In this document: piece after piece, positions 42,658 to 51,959 of the stretch | How positions within the stretch are numbered: position 1 is the first letter of the stretch | Layout: every line of letters starts with the position of its first letter | Assembly (NCBI RefSeq): GCF_001279585.1 | Contig: NZ_LGEC01000004.1 | Coordinates: 31,395 to 95,394 of the forward strand | Origin: Nocardiopsis sp. NRRL B-16309 | GTDB taxonomy: Bacteria; Actinomycetota; Actinomycetes; Streptosporangiales; Streptosporangiaceae | Direction: 5' to 3' | Length of the DNA: 64,000 nucleotides | The notes under the pieces: model-generated | What the model was told of the DNA's origin: nothing | The model's database searches: none | What the model saw: only the letters and a program-made list of their open reading frames with translations | Translations under genes and position numbers: made by a program

Positions 42658-43233
42658 TCACCGTGCCAGGGACTCGATGCCCGGGTAGGGGCGGCGCTCC
42701 CGCGCCTCGCGCAGGGCGAGCGCCCACCACTCCAGCTGCTCGACCAGCACCCGCACCGCCAGCCGCGCGCCCGACATGTCCTGCGCGGGAAGGCCGTCCG
42801 GCCCGAACACCGCGTGGGCGTCGTGGAAGCTCACGGTGTCGCGCAGCGTGGTCGTGTGCAGCTCGGAGAAGACCGCCCGCAGCTGTTCCACCGCCCGCAG
42901 GCCGCCGGAGCGCCCCCCGTAGGAGACGAACCCCACCGGCTTGCCGAACCACTCCCGGCGCGCGGAGTCGATCGCGCTCTTCAGGGGGCCCGGATAGCCG
43001 TGGTTGTACTCGGGGGTGACGACCACGAACCCGTCGGCCGCCGCCACACGCGAGCCGAAGTCGGCCACCGGTTCCCCGTGCCCGTCGCCGGGCCCCAGGT
43101 CCGCCACGTCCAGGACGTCGACGTCCAGGCCGGAGTGGCCGCCCACCTGTTCCAGGAACCAGTTCGCGACCAGGGTGCCGGTGCGGCCGTTGCGGTTCGC
43201 GCCCAGGATCACCGCGATCCGGAGGTTGTCCAT
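42658..43233 (-). CDS. NADPH-dependent FMN reductase family protein
   Basis: A 191-residue flavodoxin-fold oxidoreductase. FMN-binding GANRNGRTG near residue 11 (phosphate loop), VVVTPEYNHGYPGPLKSAID (isoalloxazine-side loop) and VGFVSYGGRSGG mark the NADPH-dependent FMN reductase/azoreductase-like family. Likely a cytoplasmic quinone or flavin reductase; substrate open. ATG at 43233 has AGGACGCAGC upstream. Monocistronic, with a hairpin exactly at its stop codon. Confidence 0.9.
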   Translation of the reverse strand: MDNLRIAVILGANRNGRTGTLVANWFLEQVGGHSGLDVDVLDVADLGPGDGHGEPVADFGSRVAAADGFVVVTPEYNHGYPGPLKSAIDSARREWFGKPVGFVSYGGRSGGLRAVEQLRAVFSELHTTTLRDTVSFHDAHAVFGPDGLPAQDMSGARLAVRVLVEQLEWWALALREARERRPYPGIESLAR

Positions 43234-43372
43234 GCTGCGTCCTTGTCCTCGTCCTTCCGGTCCACGGTAGGACCTCGACGTAGCTTGAGGTCAATGCGGG
43301 GCGGCGTGGCCCCGCACACGACCGGGCCGGACGCCGCCGTCGGCGTCCGGCCCGCTCCGGGGTCGGGGAGGG

Positions 43373-45133
43373 CTACAGGCCCAGGTCGCGCTCGAAGTCG
43401 CCCTCCTCCAGGCGCGCCTTGACGTCCTGGAGGAAGCGGCCGGCGTCGGCGTTGTCGATCAGGCGGTGGTCGTGCGCCAGCGACAGGTAGACCATCGACC
43501 GCACCGCGATCACCTCGCCGCCCATGGCCTCGTCCTCGACGACGACCGGGCGCTTGACGACCGCGCCGGTGCCCAGGATGGCCACCTGCGGGGTGTTGAT
43601 GATCGGCGTGCCGAACAGCGCGCCCACACCGCCGGTGTCGGCGATGGTGAACGTGCCGCCGCTCAGGTCGTCCGGGCCGAGCAGGCCGGTGTGCGCCTTC
43701 TCGGTCAGCTTGGTGATCATCCGGGCCAGGGAGCCCAGGTCGTGCCCGCCGGCGTCCTTGACGACCGGGACGAGCAGGCCGCGCTCGGTGTCGACCGACA
43801 CACCGAGGTTCTCCACCGCGTGGTAGGTCACCTCGTGCGACTCGTTGTCGATCACCGCGTTGATCCGCGGGTGGGACTTGAGCGCCTCGACGGCGGCCAG
43901 GGCGAAGAACGGGAAGAAGTCCAGTTCGATGCCCTCGCGCTTGGCGAAGTCCTCGCCCGTCTGCTCGCGCAGGCGCGCGATCTTGGTGACGTCCACCTCC
44001 ACGACCTGCGTGATCTCGGCCGCCGTGTTGAGCGACTCGACCATGCGGTCGGCGATGGACTGGCGCAGCCGCGACAGCTTCTCGGTCCTGCCGCGCAGCG
44101 AGGCCGCGTCCGAGGCCGCCTTGCGCTGGGTCGCGCCCGACGCGGGCGCGGCGGTGCGCGCGGCGGCCTTCTGCTCCTCGGCGGCCTTGAGCACGTCCTG
44201 CTTGCGGATACGGCCGCCCACGCCGGTGCCCTTGACGCGGCTCAGGTCCACGCGGTGCTCGGCGGCGAGCTTGCGCACCAGCGGAGTGACGTAGGCCTCG
44301 GTCACCGTGTCGGTGCCCGAGGCCTGGCCGGTGCCGCTCAGGGTCTCGATGTCCACCGACGGCACGTCGTCGGCCGCGGACTGCCGCGCGGAGGGGGCCG
44401 GGGCGGGCTCGGGCTCCTGGGCGCGGGCGGGCTCCTGCCGCGCGGGCTCGGGCTCGGGCTGGGCGGGCTCGGCCGGGGCGGACGGAGCCGGGGCGGAGCC
44501 CTCGGCGCCGATCAGCGCGATCTCCGCGCCGATCTCCACGGTCTCGTCCTCGGCGGCGATGATCTTGGTGAGCACGCCGGCGACCGGGGACGGGATCTCG
44601 GTGTCCACCTTGTCGGTGGAGACCTCCAGGAGCGGCTCGTCCACCTCGACGGTGTCGCCCTCGCTCTTGAGCCACTGGGTGACGGTGCCCTCGGTGACGC
44701 TCTCACCCAGGGCGGGCATGGTGACCGACGTGGTGGGGCCGTCAGAGGACGCGGGCGCGGCCGGCGCGGGCTCGGGGGAGGGCTCCGGGGCGGGCTCGGG
44801 CTCCTCGGCGCGGGCGGGCTCGGGGGCGGGCTCCGGCTCGGGTTCGGGCTGCGCGTCCTTGGCCGTCGACCCGCCGTCCCCTCCCTCGCTCTCGCCTTCG
44901 CCGCCGATGACCGCGATCTCCGCGCCGATCTCCACGGTCTCGTCCTCGTCCACCAGGATCTTGGTGAGTACACCGGCGACCGGGGACGGGATCTCGGTGT
45001 CCACCTTGTCGGTGGAGACCTCCAGGAGCGGCTCGTCTACCTCGACGGTGTCGCCCACGTTCTTCAGCCACTGGGTGACGGTGCCCTCGGTGACGCTCTC
45101 ACCCAGGGCGGGCATGGTAACGGAAGTCGGCAT
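43373..45133 (-). CDS. sucB: 2-oxoglutarate dehydrogenase E2, dihydrolipoyl succinyltransferase
   Basis: Core acyltransferase of a 2-oxo acid dehydrogenase complex. 586 residues: lipoyl domain 1 (1-78, lipoyl Lys43 in STDKVD), lipoyl domain 2 (135-210, Lys175), Pro/Glu/Ala linkers, a peripheral-subunit-binding domain near 278-315 (TPLVRKLAAEHRVDLSRVKGTG) and the catalytic domain ending in HDHRLIDNADAGRFL with the active-site His. The two lipoyl domains are nearly identical in protein and DNA. Annotated SucB by synteny with lpd and pepA; in actinomycetes the same protein may serve pyruvate dehydrogenase. ATG at 45133. lpd lies 102 nt upstream on the same strand. Confidence 0.94.
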   Translation of the reverse strand: MPTSVTMPALGESVTEGTVTQWLKNVGDTVEVDEPLLEVSTDKVDTEIPSPVAGVLTKILVDEDETVEIGAEIAVIGGEGESEGGDGGSTAKDAQPEPEPEPAPEPARAEEPEPAPEPSPEPAPAAPASSDGPTTSVTMPALGESVTEGTVTQWLKSEGDTVEVDEPLLEVSTDKVDTEIPSPVAGVLTKIIAAEDETVEIGAEIALIGAEGSAPAPSAPAEPAQPEPEPARQEPARAQEPEPAPAPSARQSAADDVPSVDIETLSGTGQASGTDTVTEAYVTPLVRKLAAEHRVDLSRVKGTGVGGRIRKQDVLKAAEEQKAAARTAAPASGATQRKAASDAASLRGRTEKLSRLRQSIADRMVESLNTAAEITQVVEVDVTKIARLREQTGEDFAKREGIELDFFPFFALAAVEALKSHPRINAVIDNESHEVTYHAVENLGVSVDTERGLLVPVVKDAGGHDLGSLARMITKLTEKAHTGLLGPDDLSGGTFTIADTGGVGALFGTPIINTPQVAILGTGAVVKRPVVVEDEAMGGEVIAVRSMVYLSLAHDHRLIDNADAGRFLQDVKARLEEGDFERDLGL

Positions 45134-45235
45134 GGGTTCCTCGTTGGATCTGGACGCGGTACCTGCCCAACCCCTTGACTGGGCAGCGCGGATGTGGCGG
45201 GGGCGGGCCGTTCGGCCCGCCCCCGGGTGGTGCGG

Positions 45236-46612
45236 TCAGTCGTGGACGTGCAGCGGCTTGCCCGCCAGCGCCAGATGCGCCTCGCCCAGTGCCTCGGACT
45301 GGCTCGGGTGCGGGTGGATCAGCTGGGCGACCTCCGAGGGCAGGGCCTCCCAGTTGTAGATCAGCTGGCCCTCGGCGATGAGCTCGCCGACCCGGCTGCC
45401 GACCATGTGGACGCCCAGCACGGGGCCGTCCTTCTCGGCGATGACCTTGACGGCCCCCGAGGTCTGCAGGATCTGGCTCTTGCCGTTGCCCGCGAGGTTG
45501 TAGTTCATCTCCACGACGTCGTGGCCGCGCTCCTTGGCCGCCTTCGTGGTCAGGCCCACGGACGCCACCTCGGGCTCGCAGTAGGTGACGCGCGGGACAC
45601 CGTCGTAGTCGATCGCGGGCGGGTTCTGCCCGGCGATGTGCTCGGCGACGAAGATGCCCTCGGCGAAGCCGACGTGCGCCAGCTGCAGGGTCGGGATGAG
45701 GTCGCCCACGGCGTAGACGTTGCCCACGCCGGTGTGCAGGTTCTCGTCCACCTGGACGAAGCCGCGGTCCAGGGTGATGCCCTGCTCCTCGTAGCCCAGG
45801 CCCTCCGAGACGGGGCCGCGGCCGATGGCGACCAGCAGCACCTCGGCCTCCAGGGTCTTGCCGCCCTTGAGGGTCACGGTCACGCCCGCGTCGGTGGTCT
45901 TGACCGACTCGAAGGGGGTGCCGAGCTCGAACTTGATCTTGCGCTTGCGGAAGGCCCGCTCCAGGAGCTTGGAGCTGGACTCCTCCTCCACGGGGACCAG
46001 GTGGGGCAGGGCCTCGACGATGGTGACGTCGGCGCCGTAGGAGCGCCACACGCTGGCGAACTCCACACCGATGACGCCGCCGCCCAGGACGATGACGGAC
46101 TCGGGGACGCGGTCCAGGTCCAGGGCCTGGTCGCTGGTCATGACCTTCTCGCCGTCGATGTCCAGCCCCAGGGTCTTGGGACGGGAGCCGGTCGCGAGCA
46201 GGATGTTGCGGCCCTTGTAGACCGTGTCGCCGACCGTGACCTCGTCGGCGCCGGTGAGCTTGCCCTCACCCTCGACGACGGTGATCTTGCGGGACTTGAC
46301 CAGCCCGGTCAGGCCCTTGAACAGACCGTTGACGACCTTGTCCTTGTAGGCGTGCACCGCCTGGACGTCGATGCCCTCGAAGGTGGCCTTGACGCCGAAG
46401 GCCTCGCTCTCCTTGGCGGAGTCGGCGACCTCCGCCGAGTGCAGGAGGGCCTTGGTGGGGATGCAGCCGCGGTGCAGGCAGGTGCCGCCGAGCTTGTCCT
46501 TCTCGATCAGTACGACGCTCTGGTCCAGCTCCGCGGCGCGCAGTGCCGCCGCGTAGCCGCCGCTGCCGCCGCCAAGGACGACGAGGTCGAAGGTGCCGCC
46601 GTTCTCACTCAC
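45236..46612 (-). CDS. lpd: dihydrolipoyl dehydrogenase (E3)
   Basis: Flavoprotein disulfide reductase that reoxidises dihydrolipoyl groups on E2 with NAD+. 458 residues. FAD site VVLGGGSGGYAAALRAAEL, redox disulfide GGTCLHRGCIP, second Rossmann site VIVLGGGVIGVEFAS, FAD-binding NVYAVGDLIP and the C-terminal His-Glu pair in IHPHPSQSEALGE. GTG at 46612 has AAGGAG 9 nt upstream. Upstream of sucB and downstream of pepA on the same strand, the conserved Streptomyces order. Confidence 0.96.
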   Translation of the reverse strand: MSENGGTFDLVVLGGGSGGYAAALRAAELDQSVVLIEKDKLGGTCLHRGCIPTKALLHSAEVADSAKESEAFGVKATFEGIDVQAVHAYKDKVVNGLFKGLTGLVKSRKITVVEGEGKLTGADEVTVGDTVYKGRNILLATGSRPKTLGLDIDGEKVMTSDQALDLDRVPESVIVLGGGVIGVEFASVWRSYGADVTIVEALPHLVPVEEESSSKLLERAFRKRKIKFELGTPFESVKTTDAGVTVTLKGGKTLEAEVLLVAIGRGPVSEGLGYEEQGITLDRGFVQVDENLHTGVGNVYAVGDLIPTLQLAHVGFAEGIFVAEHIAGQNPPAIDYDGVPRVTYCEPEVASVGLTTKAAKERGHDVVEMNYNLAGNGKSQILQTSGAVKVIAEKDGPVLGVHMVGSRVGELIAEGQLIYNWEALPSEVAQLIHPHPSQSEALGEAHLALAGKPLHVHD

Positions 46613-46712
46613 GGGAACGAACTCCTTGTTGTGGTGGCTGGTGGGAATGCAGGGGGTGACCGGGGCGGGGCGGCGCCTCCGGCTCACAGGAGCGCCGCCC
46701 CGACCGCGGGGA

Positions 46713-48230
46713 CTACTTCGCGTACTCCTCGGCGATGCGGACCAGGGTGCGCGTGCCCGCGCCGGTGCCGCCCTTGGAGGTGTAGCCGTGCGGACCGCCC
46801 TGGTTGAAGGACGGGCCCGCGATGTCGAGGTGCGCCCACTTGACGCCCTCCTCGATGAACTCGTTGAGGAACACGCCCGCGGAGAGCATGCCGCCCCAGC
46901 GCTCACCGGCCACGTTGGCGATGTCGGCGACCGCGGAGTCCAGTCCCGCGCGCAGCTCGCCGGGCAGCGGCATCGGCCAGGCGGCCTCGCCCGCGGCGCC
47001 GGCGGCGGCCACGACGTCCTCGCGCACGCCGTCGTCGTTGGACATGACCGCGAACACGCGGGTGCCGAGCGCGACGAGCTGGGCGCCCGTCAGCGTGGCG
47101 ATGTCCACGACCAGGTCCGGCTCGTCCTCCTGCGCGCGCACCAGGGCGTCGGCCATGACCAGGCGGCCCTCGGCGTCGGTGTTGAGGACCTCGACGGTCT
47201 TGCCGCCGTAGATGCTCAGCACGTCGGAGGGGCGCTGGGCGGTGCCGCTGGGCATGTTCTCGGCCACCGCCAGGTAGGCGACGACGTTGACCTTCACGCC
47301 CAGCTCGGCGATGGCGCCCATGGCGGCGAGCACGGAGGCGGCGCCGGCCATGTCGGACTTCATCCAGTCCATCCCGCCCGCGGGCTTGAGCGACAGGCCG
47401 CCCGAGTCGAACGTGATGCCCTTGCCGACGAAGGCGACGGTGCGGGTCGCCTCGGGGTGGGAGTGGGCGAGGCGGACCAGGCGCGGCGGGTTGGCCGATC
47501 CCTGGCCGACACCGGTCAGGCCGCCGTAGCCGCCCTCGGCCAGCGCCTGCTCGTCCAGGACCTCGATCGCCAGGCCGGTGCGCTGGGCGACCTCCTGGGC
47601 CGCGGAGGCCAGGTCCTCGGGGACCAGGTCCGCCGGGGCCGTGTTGACGAGGTCGCGGGTCAGGCTGACCGCGTCGGCCAGGACGCCGGCGCGCTCGACG
47701 GCGGCCGCGGCGTCCTGGGCCGGGCTGACGACGGTCAGGGTGACCGCGGCGGCCTTCTCCGCCTTGCGCTCGGCCTTCTCGCCGGTGCGGTAGCGGTCGA
47801 AGGCGTAGGCGCCCAGGCGGGCGCCGAGCGCCACGGCGCCGGCCTGCTCCGTGCTCTGGGCGGGCAGGGCGAGTGCGACGCTGCCCGCGCCCTCGGGGCG
47901 GGCGGACAGCGAGCGCAGGGCGGCGCCCGCCGCGCGGGACAGGGTGTCGGGGTCGACCGGGCCGTCGGTGGGCGCCGGGCCGAGTCCGACCGCGACGACG
48001 ACCGGGGCCTTCACGGCTCCGAGGGAGGCAAGGGTGTGCACCTCCTCAGGGGCGCCGCTCGCTCCCAGGAGCGACAGGGTCGAGGCGAGGCCGCCGGAGA
48101 AGGCGGCATCGACGTCATGTGCGCCCGACGCAGGCTCCGGAGCGTCGCCTCCGGAGTGGTAACCGACGACGACCGCGTCGGCGTCGAGCGAACTGGGGGA
48201 CTCCGTATGTACTGACAACGACGTGCTCAC
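46713..48230 (-). CDS. pepA: leucyl aminopeptidase (M17)
   Basis: Cytosolic hexameric zinc/manganese aminopeptidase, 505 residues. Catalytic domain with GKGITFDSGGLSLKP, MKSDMAGAASVLA and the family signature NTDAEGRLVMADAL, plus DIATLTGAQ; the metal-binding Lys, Asp and Glu residues are all present. The N-terminal half is the variable domain. GTG at 48230 is preceded by TAGCAT with a 7-nt gap, so the transcript is probably leaderless. Downstream on the same strand are lpd and sucB. Confidence 0.95.
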   Translation of the reverse strand: MSTSLSVHTESPSSLDADAVVVGYHSGGDAPEPASGAHDVDAAFSGGLASTLSLLGASGAPEEVHTLASLGAVKAPVVVAVGLGPAPTDGPVDPDTLSRAAGAALRSLSARPEGAGSVALALPAQSTEQAGAVALGARLGAYAFDRYRTGEKAERKAEKAAAVTLTVVSPAQDAAAAVERAGVLADAVSLTRDLVNTAPADLVPEDLASAAQEVAQRTGLAIEVLDEQALAEGGYGGLTGVGQGSANPPRLVRLAHSHPEATRTVAFVGKGITFDSGGLSLKPAGGMDWMKSDMAGAASVLAAMGAIAELGVKVNVVAYLAVAENMPSGTAQRPSDVLSIYGGKTVEVLNTDAEGRLVMADALVRAQEDEPDLVVDIATLTGAQLVALGTRVFAVMSNDDGVREDVVAAAGAAGEAAWPMPLPGELRAGLDSAVADIANVAGERWGGMLSAGVFLNEFIEEGVKWAHLDIAGPSFNQGGPHGYTSKGGTGAGTRTLVRIAEEYAK

Positions 48231-48237
48231 GCCCCCG

Positions 48238-48243
48238 ATGCTA
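48238..48243 (-). promoter_or_regulatory. pepA -10 element, leaderless arrangement
   Basis: TAGCAT on the minus strand, 7 nt before the GTG of pepA. The intervening CGGGGGC is too close to act as a ribosome site. Confidence 0.5.
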
Positions 48244-48483
48244 GTCGCCCCACGTGCCGATCGGCGACGCGGCGCCCCGCGCTGCCAGGGCGCTGACGCG
48301 GCCCGCGCGCGGGCGGAGCGCCCCCCGGGACGGCCGGGGCCCGCGTGTGCGGGGAGGGTGGCTCTGGTCGCCGGTGGGGGGTCTCGCACGGCGTCGGCGT
48401 GGCGGGCCGCGGCTCCCCGGGGGCGGGGCCGATGAAACCTGGTGTGAAAAAATGTGATGATGGCGACACTTGTCACCGGGCCG

Positions 48484-49287
48484 TCAGAGCCAGGACGCGC
48501 CCGCGGCGGCCACGACCAGGACCGACGTCCCGGCCGTCTCCGCCAGCGCGCCCAGCACGTCGCCGGTGATCCCGCCGAGCCGGCGCACCGCCCGGCGCAG
48601 CAGCAGGCCCGCCACGGCCAGGCCGAGCACGACCGCGCCCGCGCAGAGCACGGCGAACCCGGCCCCGAGGACCAGGCCCGGAAGACACAGCAGCGCCACC
48701 ACCGCGCAGGCCGCCGCGGCCAGCGGCGCGCGCACCGTCCCCGCCACGAACGCGCCCAGGCCCTCCGGCCGGGCTGACGGGACCCGCGCGGTACAGGCCA
48801 GCGTGACGGCCAGGCGCCCGCCCGCCCCGGCGGCCACCGCCGCGGCCGCCGCCGCCCAGGGCGAGACCGCCACCAGCTGTCCGAGGGCCAGTACCTGCGC
48901 CACCAGGACCAGCGCCAGCGTGACCACGCCGAACGGCCCGATGTCGGAGCGGCGCATCACCTCCAGGGCGCCCTCGGCGGGGCGCCCGCTGCCCAGGCCG
49001 TCGGCCAGGTCGGCCAGCCCGTCCAGGTGGAGGCCCCGGGTCACCAGCGCGCCCGCCCCCACGGCCAGGACCGCCGCCAGGGCGCCGGACAGCCCCAGCC
49101 ACGCCCCGGACACCGCCACCGCGCCGGTCCCGGCGCCCACGGCCGCGCCGACGACCGGGGCCCAGAACATCGCCCACCCGGCCGTGGCGCGGTCCACCCG
49201 CTCCACGCGCACCGGGACGGCGGTGAACGTGCCCACCGCCATCCGGGCCCCCGCCCGCGCCGCCGCCGTCCGGACCGCCGCGGTCAC
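48484..49287 (-). CDS. cobS: adenosylcobinamide-GDP ribazoletransferase (cobalamin synthase)
   Basis: Joins adenosylcobinamide-GDP with alpha-ribazole in the last steps of adenosylcobalamin synthesis. 267 residues with six to seven membrane helices. The N-terminal GTFTAVPV segment and the metal-binding TRGLHLDGLADLADGLG motif, followed by MRRSDIGPFGV, are diagnostic. GTG at 49287 overlaps the cobU stop by 4 nt (GTGA), so the two are translationally coupled. No cobalamin riboswitch is visible upstream of cobU. Confidence 0.94.
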   Translation of the reverse strand: MTAAVRTAAARAGARMAVGTFTAVPVRVERVDRATAGWAMFWAPVVGAAVGAGTGAVAVSGAWLGLSGALAAVLAVGAGALVTRGLHLDGLADLADGLGSGRPAEGALEVMRRSDIGPFGVVTLALVLVAQVLALGQLVAVSPWAAAAAAVAAGAGGRLAVTLACTARVPSARPEGLGAFVAGTVRAPLAAAACAVVALLCLPGLVLGAGFAVLCAGAVVLGLAVAGLLLRRAVRRLGGITGDVLGALAETAGTSVLVVAAAGASWL

Positions 49288-50387
49288 GGCAGTTCCAGCA
49301 CGCGCCCGGCCGCGGTCAGGACGACCTCCTCCGACTCGGCCCCCACCCACTGGTTCAGCAGGCCCAGGTGGTCGCGGAAGATCCGGCCCGCGCGGGTGGC
49401 CGGGACCACGCCCGACCCCACCTCGTTGGTGACCGCCACGACGTAGGCCTGCGTGCCGCGCCAGGCCTCCAGCAGTCCGTGGATCCGGCCCTCCACCATC
49501 TCCTCGGCGTCCTCGGGAGGGGTCTCGTCCCACATGCCGTTCTCGTCCATCACCGCCGTCAGCCAGGTCCCCAAGCAGTCCACGAGGACCGCGCCGCGGG
49601 TGCGCTTGAGCACCTCGGCCAGCTCCACGGTCTGCTCCGTGTGCCACCACCAGGGACGCCGGTTCCGGTGCAGTTCCACGCGCCGCGCCCACTCCGGGTC
49701 CCGCTCGGGGTCGGGCACCGGGCCGGTCGCGGCGTAGACCACGCGCGGCTCGGCCAGCAGGCGCAGCTCCGCCTCGGTGGACTTGCCCGAGCGGGCGCCG
49801 CCGGTGATGAGCGTGCGGTGCGGGCCGTGCGGGCGCGACTCCGGCCACACCGTCGGCGGACACGACATCTCCGCGCCGTCGCTGGGCGCCAGCGCGCCCC
49901 ACAGGCGCGCGCGGCGGGCGAACTCCTGGGGCGAGCGGACGCGGTGGTCGCCGCCGACCGCCACGACCGCGGTGGTCACGCCGACCACTCCCGAGCGGCG
50001 CAGCTCGCCGATCACCTCGGGGCGCTGGGCGGCGTCGACGATCACCATGTCGACCTGCTGGTCCGGGGGAGCCGAGGCGTAGGCCGACCCGCCGCCGGGC
50101 CCGGCCTCCACCGGGGGCGGGGCGGGCTGCGGGCCGGGGGAGGAGCGGGCGTACAGCAGCCGCCCCCCGTCCGGGCCCACCACGAGCACGCCGTCGGCGG
50201 TCTCGGTCACCGAGTAGGCGGGCGGAACGGGGCCGACCACCGCCCCCTCGCGGATGCGGAAGCGGTCGTCGACCGTCACGCGCAGCGGGAGGCGGCGTTC
50301 GGCCAGTGCTCTGTTGCAGGAGGCGCAGGTGCACTGCGGGGCCGGCCAGCCCGCGTGCCCCGCGGTCCCGAGGAATCGGATGCGCAC
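49284..50387 (-). CDS. cobU: adenosylcobinamide kinase/guanylyltransferase with N-terminal MBL-like extension
   Basis: Phosphorylates and guanylylates adenosylcobinamide. 367 residues. The C-terminal CobU domain (about 192-367) has the P-loop ITGGARSGKS, the guanylated-histidine region VELHRNRRPWWWHTE, DCLGTWLTAVMDEN and VTNEVGSGVVP. The N-terminal ~185 residues begin MRIRFLGTAGHAGWPAPQCTC, like PhnP-type metallo-beta-lactamase-fold proteins, but the HxHxDH metal motif is not seen, so this part is probably degenerate. Such fused forms occur in streptomycetes. ATG at 50387; cobS overlaps its end. Confidence 0.93.
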   Translation of the reverse strand: MRIRFLGTAGHAGWPAPQCTCASCNRALAERRLPLRVTVDDRFRIREGAVVGPVPPAYSVTETADGVLVVGPDGGRLLYARSSPGPQPAPPPVEAGPGGGSAYASAPPDQQVDMVIVDAAQRPEVIGELRRSGVVGVTTAVVAVGGDHRVRSPQEFARRARLWGALAPSDGAEMSCPPTVWPESRPHGPHRTLITGGARSGKSTEAELRLLAEPRVVYAATGPVPDPERDPEWARRVELHRNRRPWWWHTEQTVELAEVLKRTRGAVLVDCLGTWLTAVMDENGMWDETPPEDAEEMVEGRIHGLLEAWRGTQAYVVAVTNEVGSGVVPATRAGRIFRDHLGLLNQWVGAESEEVVLTAAGRVLELP

Positions 50388-50487
50388 CCGACCGAGTAAA
50401 CCGCATGTCGGCCCAACGCTTGGTTAAGCTCGGGCCAGGAACACGGTGGCCCGCATCGTGAACCCCGTGACGAAGGGCGGTCGAACA

Positions 50488-50694
50488 ATGGCGTGGACCT
50501 GGCGGTATCTCGACGCGGACGGCGCGGACAGGACGGAGGAGGGGCTCCCCTCGGAGTCGTTCACCTCGCGCGGCGACGCCGAGAGCTGGATGGGGGAGAA
50601 CTGGCAGGAGCTCGCCGAGGGCGGCGTGGTCCGCGTCGTGCTGTCCGAGGACGGCGCCGAGGCCTACACCATGTCCCTGGAACCGACCGGCTAG
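50488..50694 (+). CDS. small conserved hypothetical protein
   Basis: A 68-residue acidic soluble protein: AWTWRYLDADG, then FTSRGDAESWMGENWQELAEGG, then VVRVVLSEDGAEAYTMSL. It is a recurring small actinobacterial protein near cob or pepA genes. ATG at 50488 has AAGGGCGG upstream; the frame opens earlier, but the sequence before the ATG is not conserved-looking. Divergent from cobU, with a strong hairpin (50721-50757) downstream. No function can be given. Confidence 0.7.
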   Translation: MAWTWRYLDADGADRTEEGLPSESFTSRGDAESWMGENWQELAEGGVVRVVLSEDGAEAYTMSLEPTG

Positions 50695-50720
50695 CGGGCG
50701 CCCTCCCGGGCCGAAGCGGA

Positions 50721-50757
50721 GCGGAGGCCCCGGAGTTCCCGGTACCGGGGCCTCCGC
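50721..50757. terminator. bidirectional terminator hairpin
   Basis: A perfect 13-bp stem (50721-50733 with 50745-50757) between the convergent small gene and aldo/keto reductase gene. Confidence 0.8.
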
Positions 50758-50764
50758 TTCGGTG

Positions 50765-51772
50765 CTAGAGGTCGCGGATGTTGTCCGGGCTCTTGGTCAG
50801 GGCCGGGTCCCGCTGGACGCTGTCGCCGAGGATCTCGTCGACGCGGGCCAGCAGTCCGGCGTCGAGCTTCACGCCGGCCGCCTGGACGTTGTCCCGGACC
50901 TGCTCCGGACGGGACGCGCCGATGATCGCGGCGGACACGTTCGGATTCTGCAGCACCCAGGCCACGGCCAGCTGGGGCATGCTCAGCCCGGCCTCGGCGG
51001 CCAGCGGCTCCAGCTGCTGCACCCGCTCCAGCAGGGCCTGGTCCTCCGCCTTGTCGGCGATGAAGTGCCTGCTCCTGGGGTCGTCCGCGCGCGACCCGGC
51101 GGGGGCCTCCCGGCCCGGCTTGTACTTGCCGGTGAGGACGCCGCCGGCGATGGGCGACCACACCACCTGGCCGATGCCCTCGCGCTCGCACACCGGCACG
51201 ACCTCGGACTCGATGACCCGCCAGAGCATGTTGTACTGCGGCTGGCTGGAGACGATGCGGTCGAAGCCCATCTCGTCGGCGATCTTGAGCGCGCGCTCGA
51301 TCTCCTCGGCCCGCCACTCCGAGACACCGATGTAGAGGGCCTTGCCCTGGCGGACCAGGTCCTCGAAGGCCCGCATGGTCTCTTCCAGCGGCGTCGTGTA
51401 GTCGAACCGGTGGGCCTGGTACAGGTCCAGGTAGTCCGTGCCCAGACGGCGCAGCGAGTCCTCGACGCCGCGCAGGATGTGCTTGCGGGACAGGCCCTTG
51501 TCGTTCTTGCCCTCGCCCATGGGCCAGTAGACCTTGGAGAAGATCTCCAGCCCGTCGCGGCGCTCGCCCTTGAGCGCGCGGCCGAGCACCTCCTCCGCCT
51601 TGCCCTGGGCGTAGACGTCGGCGGTGTCGAACGTGGTGATGCCGGCGTCCAGCGCCGCGCGGACACACGCGGTGGCGGTGTCCTCCTCGACCTGGGACCC
51701 GTGGGTGATCCAGTTCCCGTAGGCGATCTCGCTGATGATGAGACCGCTCTTGCCTAGATGCCGAAATTCCAT
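50765..51772 (-). CDS. aldo/keto reductase (KCNAB/YghZ-like)
   Basis: A 335-residue NADPH-dependent TIM-barrel oxidoreductase. N-terminal FRHLGKSGLIISEIAYGNW, the catalytic Asp/Tyr in FDTADVYAQGKAEE, the Lys in IFSKVYWPMG and His in LYQAHRFD complete the AKR tetrad; WSPIAGGVLTGKY and ASRPEQVRDN form the cofactor-binding C-terminal part. It fits the potassium-channel beta-subunit-like group. The ATG at 51772 has TAGAGT 7 nt upstream (leaderless); a GTG at 51781 is the alternative. Substrate unknown. Confidence 0.92.
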   Translation of the reverse strand: MEFRHLGKSGLIISEIAYGNWITHGSQVEEDTATACVRAALDAGITTFDTADVYAQGKAEEVLGRALKGERRDGLEIFSKVYWPMGEGKNDKGLSRKHILRGVEDSLRRLGTDYLDLYQAHRFDYTTPLEETMRAFEDLVRQGKALYIGVSEWRAEEIERALKIADEMGFDRIVSSQPQYNMLWRVIESEVVPVCEREGIGQVVWSPIAGGVLTGKYKPGREAPAGSRADDPRSRHFIADKAEDQALLERVQQLEPLAAEAGLSMPQLAVAWVLQNPNVSAAIIGASRPEQVRDNVQAAGVKLDAGLLARVDEILGDSVQRDPALTKSPDNIRDL

Positions 51773-51959
51773 GTCGAGCACTCTAGCCAGCCGGGGAGGC
51801 CGCGGCCACAGCGCCCCTGACGGTCAGCAAGCGCTTACACCCCGGACGCTGGACGCTCCCGCCTCCGGACACGGTGAAGGGCCGGTGCGGACACCGGCCC
51901 TGCTCACGTGATCGGTCTTCGGTACGGGGATGTCGGGAGGTGGAACGGTGGTGGACGGG

